Positions 48,603-59,072 of a DNA stretch of 64,000 nt are shown one piece after another. The notes under the pieces are model-generated. The model was not told the DNA's origin. It made no database searches and saw only the letters and a program-made list of their open reading frames with translations. The position numbers and the translations under genes are program-made. The stretch comes from Jiella pacifica (GTDB lineage Bacteria; Pseudomonadota; Alphaproteobacteria; Rhizobiales; Rhizobiaceae), in contig NZ_JAAAMG010000001.1 of the NCBI RefSeq assembly GCF_010500815.1, positions 1-64,000 of the forward strand. The letters are read 5' to 3'. How positions within the stretch are numbered: the stretch's first letter is position 1; every line of letters starts with the position of its first letter.

Positions 48603-49760
48603 CTACAGCAGGGCGAGCTGGACGCCGGCGCTCTTCGGCGGCGTGAAGAGGTCGGTCCTCAGCTGGAGCCGATTGGCGTTCAGATCGAGCCTGCGGGCGG
48701 CCATCTCGAAGCGGCGGCGGATCTGGAAGGCGTAAGGCCCGGAGCCGCGCATCCGCTTGCCCCATTCGGCGTCGTAGTCCTTGCCGTCGCGCATCGAGCG
48801 CAGCAGCGACAGGACGTGCCGGTAGCGGTTCGGATAGTGCCGCAGCAGCCAGTCCTTGAACAACGGCGCCACCTCCAGCGGCAGGCGGAGCAGCACGTAG
48901 CCGGCCTCCTTCGCGCCCGCCGTCACGCCGGCCTCGAGCAGCCGCTCGATCTCGGAATCGTTGAGGCCGGGGATGATCGGCGCCGTCATGATCATCGCCG
49001 GAATGCCGGCCTCGGTCAGGGCCTTGATGGCTTCCAGGCGCCGCGCCGGCGTCGCCGCCCGCGGCTCCATCGCTCGCGCCAGCGTCCTGTCGAGGGTGGT
49101 GACCGACAGCGCCACCTTGGCGAGGCCCTTCGCCGCCATGCGCGAGAGAATGTCGATGTCGCGCGTGACGAGCGCCGACTTCGTGACGATCCCGACCGGA
49201 TGGTTCGCCGCCTCCAGCACTTCGAGGATCTCGCGCATGATGCGCCGGTCCTTCTCGATCGGCTGATAGGGATCGGTGTTGGTGCCGATGGCGATCGATT
49301 TCACCTCGTAGCCGGGCTTTGCCAGCTCGCGCTCCAGAAGTTCCGCGGCGTTCGGCTTGGCGAACAGCTTGGTCTCGAAGTCGAGGCCTGGCGACATGCC
49401 CATGTAAGCGTGGGTCGGCCGGGCGAAGCAGTAGACGCAGCCATGCTCGCAGCCGCGATAGGGATTGATCGAGCGGTCGAAGGAGATGTCCGGCGACGAA
49501 TTGCGGGTGATGATCGTCTTCGGCTTCTCGACCTGCACCTCGGTCTTCAGCGCCGGCAGGCTGTCGAGCGTGTCCCAGCCGTCGTCGAAGCTCGACCGGG
49601 CAAAGGGTTCGTAGCGCCCGGACGGATTGACCCCGGCTCCACGCCCGCGCCTGCGATCGGCCGGAAGCCTGAGATTGGCGCCGTCGACGAGATGATTGGC
49701 GACTTCGACGCCATTTGCGCCGGCGAAAGCTGCGCGGTCGGCCGCGATGATCTGCTGCAT
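48603..49760 (-). CDS. PA0069-family radical SAM protein
   Basis: This 385-residue radical SAM protein has the cluster motif GCEHGCVYC (Cys104, 108, 111; C-x3-C-x2-C) after NPYRG, typical of the spore-photoproduct-lyase-like PA0069 family. SIAIGTNTDPYQPIE and SVTTLD are barrel segments. The substrate is unknown, although DNA-repair-like functions have been suggested from similarity to SplB. AGGAGGCGGAG precedes the ATG at 49760. It is divergent from the glycosyltransferase-like gene. Confidence 0.9.
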   Translation of the reverse strand: MQQIIAADRAAFAGANGVEVANHLVDGANLRLPADRRRGRGAGVNPSGRYEPFARSSFDDGWDTLDSLPALKTEVQVEKPKTIITRNSSPDISFDRSINPYRGCEHGCVYCFARPTHAYMGMSPGLDFETKLFAKPNAAELLERELAKPGYEVKSIAIGTNTDPYQPIEKDRRIMREILEVLEAANHPVGIVTKSALVTRDIDILSRMAAKGLAKVALSVTTLDRTLARAMEPRAATPARRLEAIKALTEAGIPAMIMTAPIIPGLNDSEIERLLEAGVTAGAKEAGYVLLRLPLEVAPLFKDWLLRHYPNRYRHVLSLLRSMRDGKDYDAEWGKRMRGSGPYAFQIRRRFEMAARRLDLNANRLQLRTDLFTPPKSAGVQLALL

Positions 49761-49884
49761 GTCTCCGCCTCCTGGGATGGGCCTCGGATACCGTGAACAA
49801 ACAGCTAACGCCAAAGCGGGAACAATACAAGAACAAAATGCGATCGGGGTTGGCGCGCCCTCGTGTTTGCGGCTATGCGGGGGG

Positions 49885-50418
49885 ATGCTGAGTGTTTTCA
49901 TCGACTGCGGGCCGGACGACCACAAGCTGGCGTCCACACTCGGAAGCCTCGTGCCGGGAGCGGTGGAGGGGATCGTCCGGGAGGTCGTTCTGGTCGACCG
50001 GGGCATGGGGGCGGATGCGCGCAAGGTCGCCGACCATACCGGCTGCCGCGTCATCGCGCGCGCGGCGCTGCGCGATGCGATCCGGGCCGCCAAGGGCGAT
50101 TGGCTCCTGTTCGTCGAGCCCGGCGCGCGGCTCGTCCCCGGCTGGATCGCCGCGGTGGTCGAGCATGTCGAGCGGGTCCAGGAGGGTCGTGCGAAGATGC
50201 CGTCCGCCCGCTTTCGCCGGGCGGCGATCGACCGGCCGCGCTTCCTCCAGCGCATCCGCGAGATCAGGACGGCGATCGCGGAGGGGTTCGTGGTCAGGAA
50301 GGAGCAGGCGATCGGCTTGGCGGGGCAGGGCGTCTCGGTGCCGACGCTGGAGGGCATGGCGAAGGGTGTCGCCGTGACGCGGCTCGACGCGGAGATCCGG
50401 CCGGCGCATCGCGGGTGA
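49885..50418 (+). CDS. Small glycosyltransferase family 2-like protein
   Basis: This 177-residue protein begins MLSVFIDCGPDDHKLASTLGSL, with VREVVLVDRGMGADA, DWLLFVEPGARL and GWIAAV. These match the nucleotide-binding half of GT-A glycosyltransferases. It is short: a DxD catalytic site is not obvious and the C-terminal acceptor part is missing, so it may be non-catalytic. Similar short proteins occur in Rhizobiales. The start follows a G-rich ribosome site. Confidence 0.7.
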   Translation: MLSVFIDCGPDDHKLASTLGSLVPGAVEGIVREVVLVDRGMGADARKVADHTGCRVIARAALRDAIRAAKGDWLLFVEPGARLVPGWIAAVVEHVERVQEGRAKMPSARFRRAAIDRPRFLQRIREIRTAIAEGFVVRKEQAIGLAGQGVSVPTLEGMAKGVAVTRLDAEIRPAHRG

Positions 50419-50451
50419 ACTGCCGTCCGGCCCCGCGTGGCGCCGGATTGC

Positions 50452-50985
50452 TCAGCTTTTCGGTTCGCAGGCCACGAGGCAGCCGGCCAGCCGCTTGGCG
50501 GCCCGCAGCGCGTCTTCGCCGTTCAGCGCCCAGCTTTGGGTGAGCCCTTCGAGGATCAGCGTCAGCTCGGCTTCGTTTCCCGACAGACCGACCGCGGCCG
50601 CCATGCGCCGGGCGATCTCTCCCTTATGTCGTTCCAGAAGCTCGCGAAGTGCGTCGCTCTCTGGCATGGCCGCAACGGCGCCGTGGAAGAGGCAGCCATG
50701 GCCCGCTTCTTCCCGCATCCAGCCCGCGACCCGCTCCAGAACAGCGTCGAGCGCCTCCTTCGGATCTGCGGGCAACCCGTCGAGGAGGCGTTCCACATAG
50801 CGGCCGTGGCGATGCTCCAGCGCGCCGAGGATCATCGCGTCGCGGGACGGGTAATATTTGTAGAGGGTGCGCAGGCTGACGCCGGCCGCCGCGCGCAACT
50901 CGTCGACGCCCGGCTTGGCGAAGCCCTGGCGCACGAAGGTCTGCTCCAGGCCGGTGACGATCGCAGTTTTGGTCGAATCGCTCAT
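50452..50985 (-). CDS. TetR/AcrR-family transcriptional regulator
   Basis: This 177-residue protein has an N-terminal helix-turn-helix (residues ~8-55; VDELRAAAGVSLRTLYKYYP) and a C-terminal ligand-binding domain. It is divergent from a quinone-oxidoreductase-like gene, and two related palindromes lie in the 68-base spacer. It probably represses both itself and that gene in response to an electrophile or similar ligand (inference). Confidence 0.88.
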   Translation of the reverse strand: MSDSTKTAIVTGLEQTFVRQGFAKPGVDELRAAAGVSLRTLYKYYPSRDAMILGALEHRHGRYVERLLDGLPADPKEALDAVLERVAGWMREEAGHGCLFHGAVAAMPESDALRELLERHKGEIARRMAAAVGLSGNEAELTLILEGLTQSWALNGEDALRAAKRLAGCLVACEPKS

Positions 50986-50995
50986 GGTTGACGAA

Positions 50996-51013
50996 GTAGA
51001 ACGTTTGCTCTAC
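50996..51013. promoter_or_regulatory. Candidate TetR operator 1
   Basis: GTAGAACGTTTGCTCTAC is an inverted repeat (GTAGA...TCTAC) only 11 bases from the TetR start codon. It shares GTAGAACG with the second site 26 bases away. Confidence 0.5.
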
Positions 51014-51021
51014 CTGTTCAA

Positions 51022-51039
51022 GTAGAACGAACGTTTTAC
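51022..51039. promoter_or_regulatory. Candidate TetR operator 2
   Basis: GTAGAACGAACGTTTTAC is an 18-bp near-palindrome (7 of 8 arm positions pair) just before the ribosome site of the oxidoreductase gene. With operator 1 it brackets the divergent promoters. Confidence 0.55.
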
Positions 51040-51053
51040 CAAGGAGCAAGACG

Positions 51054-52133
51054 ATGAGCGCACAGGCTGAAACGATGAGCGGCGTGGTTCTCACCGGCCA
51101 TGGAGGATTGGACCGTCTCGAATGGCGCGACGACCTGCAGAGACCGAGGCCCGGCAAAGGTCAGGTTCTGATCCGGGTGCTGGCCTCGGCCGTCAACAAC
51201 ACCGACGTCAACACCCGGATCGGCTGGTACTCCAAGGCGGTGCGCGGCGACACCCAGGCGGCGGTCGCGTCGGCCGGCGAGGATGCGGCTGCGAGCGGCA
51301 GTTGGACCGGCGCGCCGCTCGGCTTCCCGCTCGTCCAGGGTGCCGATTGCTGCGGCGAGGTCGTCGGGGTGGGCGACGGGGTCGATCAGGGCCGCGTCGG
51401 CGAGCGCGTCCTCGTGCGGGCGCTGCAGTCCGTCGCCGGCGAAGACGGCCGCCACCGCACCGTCACCTTCGGCTCCGAACATGACGGTGCCTTCGCGGAG
51501 TTCACCCTCGCGACATCGAGCGATGCGGTCGCCGTTTCCTCGGACCTGTCGGATGTCGAACTGGCGAGCTTCCCCTGCGCCTTCTCGACGGCGGAGGGAA
51601 TGGTCCAGCGGGCACGGCTCGGCGCCGAGCGTGTCCTGGTGACCGGAGCCTCGGGCGGTGTCGGCTCGGCCGCGATCCAGCTCGCCAAGCGGCGCGGCGC
51701 CAATGTCACGGCGCTGACCAGCGCGGCCAAGGCGGAGGAACTGCGCCGGATCGGGGCGGACGACATCCTCGTGCGCGACGAGGCCTTCCCGGAGGATGCC
51801 TTCGACGTGGTGCTCGATCTCGTCGGCGGGCCGCGCTGGCCGGAGCTTCTCGGTGCCTTGCGTCCCTTCGGCCGCTACGTCGCCTCCGGAGCGATCGCCG
51901 GCCCGATCGTCGAGCTCGACCTTCGCACTCTCTATCTGAAGGACCTGTCGCTGCTCGGCAGCACCCACCAGCCGGAGAACGTCTTCACCGACCTCGTCCA
52001 CTACATCGAGGCGGGCGAGATCCGGCCGCTGCTGGCGACGAGCTATCCGCTGCGCCAGATCCGTGAGGCGCAGACGGCCTTCATGGAGAAGGGGTACGTC
52101 GGCAAGATCGGCCTCACCGTCGCCGACGGGTAG
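51054..52133 (+). CDS. Medium-chain dehydrogenase, quinone oxidoreductase-like
   Basis: This 359-residue NAD(P)H-dependent oxidoreductase has a GroES-like N-terminal part and a Rossmann domain with VTGASGGVGSAAIQLAK, LTSAAKAEELRRIGADDIL and LDLVGG. The structural- and catalytic-zinc patterns of alcohol dehydrogenases are not evident (GADCCGE replaces the GHE type), so it is closer to zeta-crystallin/quinone reductases. AAGGAG lies eight bases before the ATG. Two TetR operators precede it, and a terminator hairpin follows 28 bases after its stop. Confidence 0.87.
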   Translation: MSAQAETMSGVVLTGHGGLDRLEWRDDLQRPRPGKGQVLIRVLASAVNNTDVNTRIGWYSKAVRGDTQAAVASAGEDAAASGSWTGAPLGFPLVQGADCCGEVVGVGDGVDQGRVGERVLVRALQSVAGEDGRHRTVTFGSEHDGAFAEFTLATSSDAVAVSSDLSDVELASFPCAFSTAEGMVQRARLGAERVLVTGASGGVGSAAIQLAKRRGANVTALTSAAKAEELRRIGADDILVRDEAFPEDAFDVVLDLVGGPRWPELLGALRPFGRYVASGAIAGPIVELDLRTLYLKDLSLLGSTHQPENVFTDLVHYIEAGEIRPLLATSYPLRQIREAQTAFMEKGYVGKIGLTVADG

Positions 52134-52161
52134 GAGCCGGCACGCCTTTGCCGTCACGACG

Positions 52162-52196
52162 AAAAAGCCCGCGGCGATCGCTCGCCGCGGGCTTTT
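52162..52196. terminator. Bidirectional terminator between the oxidoreductase gene and rpsA
   Basis: AAAAGCCCGCGGCGA pairs with TCGCCGCGGGCTTTT around a short loop, giving a 15-bp stem with an A-run on the left and a T-run on the right. It can terminate both the convergent oxidoreductase and rpsA transcripts. Confidence 0.88.
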
Positions 52197-52246
52197 CACA
52201 TTCGATTGGCTGCCGGCGGAGCGATGCCCGCCGGCGAACCGATATC

Positions 52247-53950
52247 CTACTCGTCGTCGCCGCGGTTCTTCAGAGCCGCGCCGAGAATGTCGCCGAGCGA
52301 AGCGCCGGAGTCCTGCGACCCGTACTGCTGCACGGCTTCCTTCTCTTCGGCGATCTGCAGCGCCTTGATCGACACGCCGACCTTGCGGGCCTTCTTGTCG
52401 AACTGGGTGACGCGGGCATCGACCTTCTGACCGACCTGGAAGCGCTCGGGGCGCTGCTCGTCGCGGTCGCGGGCAAGGTCGGAGCGGCGGACGAAGGCGG
52501 TGAAGTCGGTATCGACGATCTTCACTTCCAGGCCGCCGTCCTTGATCTCCGTGACCTCGCAGGTGACCACCGAGCCGCGGCGCATTTCGCCGGCCTCGGC
52601 CGCATCGACGAACGAATCGCCGGCAACCTGCTTCATGCCGAGGGAGATACGCTCCTTGTCGACATCGACGTCGAGGACCTGGGCCTTGACCATGTCGCCC
52701 TTGTTGAACTCCTCGATGACCTGCTCGCCCGGACGGTTCCAGTCGAGGTCGGAGAGGTGGACCATGCCGTCCACGTCGCCTTCCAGGCCGATGAACAGGC
52801 CGAACTCGGTCTTGTTCTTGACCTCGCCCTCGACCTGGGTGCCGATCGGGAACTTGTCGCGGAAGGCTTCCCAGGGGTTCTGCAGGGTCTGCTTGAGGCC
52901 GAGCGAGATGCGGCGCTTGTTCGGGTCGACCTCGAGAACCACGACCTCGACCTCCTGGGAGGTGGCGAGGATCTTGCCCGGATGAACGTTCTTCTTCGTC
53001 CAGGACATTTCCGAAACGTGGATGAGGCCCTCGATGCCAGGCTCCAGCTCGACGAAGGCGCCGTAGTCGGTGATGTTGGTGACGCGGCCGGTGACCTTGA
53101 CGCCCATCGGATACTTGACGCCGATGCCGTCCCAGGGATCCGCCTCGAGCTGCTTCATGCCGAGCGAGATACGGTGGGTTTCCTGGTTGATCCGGATGAT
53201 CTGGACCTTCACCGTCTGGCCGATCTGCAGGATCTCGGTCGGATGGTTGACGCGGCGCCAGGCCATGTCGGTGACGTGCAGGAGACCGTCGATGCCGCCG
53301 AGGTCGACGAAGGCGCCGTAGTCGGTGATGTTCTTGACGATACCCTCGACGACCTGACCCTCTTCGAGGTTCTGGACGATCTCGGAGCGCTGCTCGGCGC
53401 GGCTCTCTTCGAGGACGGTGCGGCGCGAAACGACGATGTTGCCGCGGCGCTTGTCCATCTTGAGGATCTGGAAGGGCTGCGGCGTGTTCATCAGCGGGGT
53501 GACGTCGCGGATCGGCCGGATGTCGACCTGCGAACGCGGCAGGAAGGCGACGGCGCCGTCGAGATCGACGGTGAAGCCACCCTTGACCTGGTTGAAGATC
53601 TGACCTTCGACCTTCTCGCCGGCTTCGAACTGCTTCTCGAGCTTGACCCAGCTCTCTTCACGGCGCGCCTTGTCGCGCGACAGCACGGCTTCGCCCAGCG
53701 CGTTCTCGATGCGCTCGACATAGATCTCGACGATGTCGCCGATCTTCAGCTCGCCGTCCTTGCCCTTGGCGCCGAATTCCTTCAGCGGCACACGGCCTTC
53801 GACCTTCAGGCCGGCATCGATGACGGCCATGTCCTTTTCGATCGCGACGACGGTGCCCTTGACCACCATGCCTTCGGCAACGTCCTGCTCGTGAAATGAG
53901 GCTTCGAGCAGCGAAGCGAAGTCTTCGCGCGAGGGGTTGAGGTTAGACAT
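52247..53950 (-). CDS. rpsA: 30S ribosomal protein S1
   Basis: This 567-residue protein consists of six S1/OB RNA-binding repeats. The segments GTVVAIEKDMAVIDAGLK, GIVKNITDYGAFVDLGGIDG and GRVTNITDYGAFVELEPG mark successive repeats, and HVSEMSW is the conserved repeat end. S1 recruits mRNA to the 30S subunit. It follows cmk on the same strand after about 290 bases, the conserved cmk-rpsA order. The intervening gap holds a putative leader but no gene. Confidence 0.97.
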   Translation of the reverse strand: MSNLNPSREDFASLLEASFHEQDVAEGMVVKGTVVAIEKDMAVIDAGLKVEGRVPLKEFGAKGKDGELKIGDIVEIYVERIENALGEAVLSRDKARREESWVKLEKQFEAGEKVEGQIFNQVKGGFTVDLDGAVAFLPRSQVDIRPIRDVTPLMNTPQPFQILKMDKRRGNIVVSRRTVLEESRAEQRSEIVQNLEEGQVVEGIVKNITDYGAFVDLGGIDGLLHVTDMAWRRVNHPTEILQIGQTVKVQIIRINQETHRISLGMKQLEADPWDGIGVKYPMGVKVTGRVTNITDYGAFVELEPGIEGLIHVSEMSWTKKNVHPGKILATSQEVEVVVLEVDPNKRRISLGLKQTLQNPWEAFRDKFPIGTQVEGEVKNKTEFGLFIGLEGDVDGMVHLSDLDWNRPGEQVIEEFNKGDMVKAQVLDVDVDKERISLGMKQVAGDSFVDAAEAGEMRRGSVVTCEVTEIKDGGLEVKIVDTDFTAFVRRSDLARDRDEQRPERFQVGQKVDARVTQFDKKARKVGVSIKALQIAEEKEAVQQYGSQDSGASLGDILGAALKNRGDDE

Positions 53951-54244
53951 TCTTTCTCCTTGGGGACCCTTTCCGCCTGTCAGTGTGGTGAAAAGGGCAT
54001 GCGCCTCGGGGTGTCCGCCCCGCGCGGGTTCATCGTTGACGGGTCGTCCGTTCCAGGCTCGCGGTTTCGACGACCGATCGTCTGAAACCCCCAGGGTGGC
54101 CCGACCGCGATTGGCGGTGGGCGCAATGCTGGCCGGCGCTCGAAAAGCCTGGACCGGACGAATTTTATCAGCTTGGCCGCGTCGGGCGGAACACGCCGCC
54201 CTTCATAGCCGAAAAGGGCACGCCTCCCTTAGGGATGCGGCCCC

Positions 54245-54898
54245 TCAATGCTGGTCCAGCGCCGCCAATGCGCGATCGACGACTTCGCAGGCGGCACGGA
54301 ATGCGCCATCTATATCCAACTGGCTGGTATCCAGCAAGTGGGCGTCCTCCGCCGGCCTGAGCGGCGCGACGTCGCGGCCGGAGTCGCGCTCGTCGCGGGC
54401 CCGGACCTCGGCGAGGATGCGCTCGTAGTCGACGTCGTCGCGCCCGTGGGCGAGCAGTTCGTCGGTGCGGCGGCGGGCCCGGACTTCCGCCGAGGCGGTG
54501 ACGAAGATCTTCACCCTGGCCTCAGGACAGATGACCGTGCCGATGTCCCGCCCGTCGAGAACGGCGCCTTCGGGTCGGGCCGCGAAGCCGCGCTGGAAAG
54601 CGACGAGGGCCTCGCGCACCGGTCCATGCACGGCGACGCGGGATGCGAGTTCGCCGGCCTCGTGACCCCGCAGCGTCGGATCGTCGAGATGGGAGACGTC
54701 GAGCTGGCGGGCGAACATGCCGGCCGCATCCGCATCGTCCGGATCGGCGCCGGCATTGGCGATCTGGCGGCCGACCGCCCGGTAGATCAGGCCGGTGTCG
54801 AGATAGGGCAGGCGGTAACGCTCCGCGACGCGCTTTGCCAGCGTTCCCTTGCCGGCTGCGGCCGGCCCGTCGATGGCGATGGTCAGCGGCGGGTTCAT
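54245..54898 (-). CDS. cmk: Cytidylate kinase
   Basis: This 217-residue kinase phosphorylates CMP and dCMP with ATP. The P-loop IDGPAAAGKGTLA is at residues 9-21. LDTGLIYRAVG and DGRDIGTVICPEA are CMP-binding segments, and RRTDELL lies in the lid region. It sits between aroA (171 bases upstream in transcription) and rpsA, the standard alphaproteobacterial arrangement. Confidence 0.96.
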   Translation of the reverse strand: MNPPLTIAIDGPAAAGKGTLAKRVAERYRLPYLDTGLIYRAVGRQIANAGADPDDADAAGMFARQLDVSHLDDPTLRGHEAGELASRVAVHGPVREALVAFQRGFAARPEGAVLDGRDIGTVICPEARVKIFVTASAEVRARRRTDELLAHGRDDVDYERILAEVRARDERDSGRDVAPLRPAEDAHLLDTSQLDIDGAFRAACEVVDRALAALDQH

Positions 54899-55069
54899 GA
54901 CACGGGCTCTACGGTTTTTTCCTGTGGCTGTTCAAGCCGGAAATTGCCCAACGCGTTGCGGTTGAGAAGGACGACGGTGGGGATGCTGCCCGCACCATAA
55001 GGCAAGCAGAGCGAAAACAGAATGAGCGGACGACATCCGATCCACGCCTGACCCGAAACCGCGAAGACC

Positions 55070-56738
<1,669 letters not shown>

Positions 56739-57110
56739 ATGGTGAAGCCCGAACTCGGTACCAAGCGGATCGACCCCGAAACCGGACGCAAATTCTACGA
56801 TCTCAACAAGGACCCGATCGTGTCGCCCTTCACGGGGAAGTCGTACCCCCGCTCCTACTTCGAGGGGGACAAGGCGCCCGAGCCGGAAGAGGTCGAGGAG
56901 CCCGAGACGGTCGAGGTCGAGGCGACGCCGGACACGGTCTCGCTGCAGGACGTCGCGGAGGAAGAGAGCGATTCCGATGCGGACGGACTGCCGGACGTCG
57001 ATGACGATTCCGACGATGCCGATGACGACGACACCTTCCTCGAGGACGAGGAAGACGACGACGACGTCTCGGACATCATCGGCGGCGGCCGCGAAGACGA
57101 CGAGGACTGA
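56739..57110 (+). CDS. TIGR02300/FYDLN acidic protein
   Basis: This 123-residue protein starts with a conserved basic-aromatic module, GTKRIDPETGRKFYDLNKDP then VSPFTGKSYP, that defines the alphaproteobacterial FYDLN family. An extremely acidic tail follows from about residue 48 to the end (runs such as DDDSDDADDDD). No enzymatic motif is present and the function is unknown. The ATG at 56739 directly precedes the conserved module. Low-complexity Asp/Glu content suggests a disordered nucleic-acid-mimic or chaperone-like tail. Confidence 0.88.
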   Translation: MVKPELGTKRIDPETGRKFYDLNKDPIVSPFTGKSYPRSYFEGDKAPEPEEVEEPETVEVEATPDTVSLQDVAEEESDSDADGLPDVDDDSDDADDDDTFLEDEEDDDDVSDIIGGGREDDED

Positions 57111-57540
57111 GACCGTACGACCCATCCGGATCGACGGGCGGGTCGTTCGGCAGGGTCTCCGGCGAGCGAGCGGTCTTGAAAGTGAGGAGCCGGTGGAGCC
57201 TGAGGGCCCGCCGGCTTTCTTGCGTCCGCGTTGTGGCGAGTCCCCCGAACGCGTGTCGTCGGGCGTAGGCTTCGAGGGGACGGGCGATGACGCTCCGCCC
57301 CTGGTGCCGACGGCCGAGGCGATGAGGGGTACAGGGGGGCGCCCGCCGTCGAACACGATCGCGGTCGCTGGTACGAAGTCCGAATGTCCCGTCGGGACGT
57401 CGGACTTCCAATCCGCTCATTCGCCGCGCGGGCTTGGATTCACCTTCCGATCCGATCGATCAGACAGCGCATGAGGCCAAGGCCGAGGGGCGAGGAGATT
57501 TGCGGGAGGGAGCCGAGAGCCGATTTCGTGCGCCGGAGAA
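57111..57540. other. Gene-free region with a hairpin
   Basis: These 430 bases lie between the convergent FYDLN and HPr genes. A strong hairpin, GAAGTCCGA (57375-57383) with TCGGACTTC (57400-57408), encloses a further GTCCC/GGGAC stem. It lacks a following T-run, so it may be a palindromic repeat and not a terminator. No coding region is supported. Confidence 0.5.
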
Positions 57541-57942
57541 TCAGCCGTCCTCGCCGAAGCGGTTGGCCACCAGTTCCTGCAGTGCGTCGAGCACGGCATG
57601 CGCCTCGGGGCCGCTCGCGCTGACGTCGATCGTCGTTCCCTGGCTGGCGGCGAGCATCAACAGGCCCATGATCGACAGGCCGCCGACGCTCATGCCGTCG
57701 CGAGTGATCGTCACTTCGGCGTCGAAATTCTCGACCGTCTCGACGAAGCGAGCGGAGGCCCGCGCATGCAGGCCCCGCTTGTTGACGATCGCGAAGGTGC
57801 GGCTCGCCTCTCCGCCCTGCAACGCTGCTTCGCCCTCGTTCGAGGCCTGTCCGGTCGGCTCGCGCCCGGACGACGACGCTGAACCACAGGGTGGCGTCTC
57901 GGATCGGCCTTCGCTGCCGCTCTTGTGCTCGGTGTTTCGCAC
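57541..57942 (-). CDS. HPr-type phosphocarrier protein with N-terminal extension
   Basis: This 133-residue protein has an HPr domain from about residue 47 on. The phospho-acceptor histidine is His59 in KRGLHARAS. The regulatory serine is Ser90 in GGLSIMG, exactly 31 residues later as in Bacillus HPr (His15/Ser46). An HprK gene two positions upstream makes Ser phosphorylation plausible. About 45 polar residues precede the domain if the GTG at 57942 is used; no internal start is clearly better. No sugar-specific PTS permease is present, consistent with a regulatory phosphorelay. Confidence 0.88.
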   Translation of the reverse strand: MRNTEHKSGSEGRSETPPCGSASSSGREPTGQASNEGEAALQGGEASRTFAIVNKRGLHARASARFVETVENFDAEVTITRDGMSVGGLSIMGLLMLAASQGTTIDVSASGPEAHAVLDALQELVANRFGEDG

Positions 57943-57949
57943 GGTTCGT

Positions 57950-58351
57950 CTAGTTCCCGCTGAGCACTCGGCTGGCGACGTTGATGTACTTCCGGCCGGC
58001 CTCCTGGGCGGCGAGAAGCGCTTCGGCCATCGGCTTTTCCTCGCGCACGCTGGCGAGCTTGATCAGCATCGGCAGATTGACGCCGGCGAGGACGTCGATC
58101 CGGCTGCCTTCCATCACCGAGATCGCGAGATTGGACGGCGTACCCCCGAACATGTCGGTGAGGATGATGACGCCCGAGCCACGGTCGGCCCGCGCCACCG
58201 CCTCGACGATGTCGATCCGCCGCTGCTCCATATCGTCCTCGGGACCGATCGATATCGTCTCGAACGCATCCTGCGGCCCGACGACGTGCTCGACCGCGTT
58301 GAGGAACTCATCGGCCAGCCGGCCGTGGGTGACGAGGACCAGTCCGATCAT
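57950..58351 (-). CDS. PTS EIIA component, mannose family
   Basis: This 133-residue protein starts MIGLVLVTHGRLADEF; His9 is the phosphorylated residue. TDMFGGTPSNLA is the second conserved EIIA(Man) motif. With HPr and HprK but no EIIB or EIIC it forms the incomplete regulatory PTS known from alphaproteobacteria. It lies seven bases upstream of the HPr gene. Confidence 0.9.
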   Translation of the reverse strand: MIGLVLVTHGRLADEFLNAVEHVVGPQDAFETISIGPEDDMEQRRIDIVEAVARADRGSGVIILTDMFGGTPSNLAISVMEGSRIDVLAGVNLPMLIKLASVREEKPMAEALLAAQEAGRKYINVASRVLSGN

Positions 58352-58619
58352 CGAGGCGCTGCCTCGCAAATCCGTTTTCGACTGGAACTTGCCATGCACG
58401 ATTTCTCCGTTACCCGATGGTGATCTCGAAAGCCGGTCCGGCAGCTTCGCCGCGCGGAACTTTCCCGCGCAGACAGCTCCGCACTCGAAACGAAGTGCCA
58501 CGCACTGCGCCGATCGATCGGCATCTTGGCAGCCTTGTCCGAATGCGCAAGCGAAATGATCGCCGGTTAGGCTCGTCTGATGCTTTTGCGAGCATCGGGG
58601 ATGGCGCCTGTTGCAAGGT

Positions 58620-59072
58620 TCAATCAGGCAGTCGCCCCGAAATCGCAAGCGTGGTCAGAATGTCGGTGGAAAGTGCGGCTTCTCGCCGCGGCAGGCTGAG
58701 CAACGGCACGACGTGGCCGAGGATTTCGGCCGTGCGCGTCGGCGGATGACGGATCATCGCCTCGGGCGGGACGAGATCGACGACCAGCCAGAGCGGAGCA
58801 CTTTGCCGGAAGGGCTCGCGGACGATGCCGATACCGGCGATCTCGAGAAGACCTGCGAGTTTGCCGGGCGCCGACAGTTTGATCGTCCCGTCCGACGCCT
58901 CGGCGATCACCCGGTCGTCGGCGACGAGTTCGGCTTCGACGCCGGCGGCGGGTCCGCGCCGCAACAGCGCCAGGGCGAGAGCCGACTTGCCGCTGCCTGC
59001 CGGACCGCGGATCAGGATGCCGCGGCCCCGAAGGGCGACGGCGCAGGCGTGCAGGTTGGCCGCCGCGGTCAT
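58620..59072 (-). CDS. hprK: HPr kinase/phosphorylase, short alphaproteobacterial form
   Basis: This 150-residue protein is the C-terminal catalytic half only, as is usual in alphaproteobacteria. Walker A GPAGSGKS is at residues 23-30. VADDRV is the catalytic segment, and VPLLSLP lies near the signature region. It phosphorylates the regulatory serine of HPr. The start overlaps the chvG stop by four bases (ATGA), tying it to the two-component system. Confidence 0.9.
   Translation of the reverse strand: MTAAANLHACAVALRGRGILIRGPAGSGKSALALALLRRGPAAGVEAELVADDRVIAEASDGTIKLSAPGKLAGLLEIAGIGIVREPFRQSAPLWLVVDLVPPEAMIRHPPTRTAEILGHVVPLLSLPRREAALSTDILTTLAISGRLPD

Noticed and set aside
49885-50418. Truncated glycosyltransferase pseudogene
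   Set aside because: The short length suggested decay, but the frame is clean, starts well, and short proteins of this type occur in Rhizobiales, so it is kept as an intact gene.
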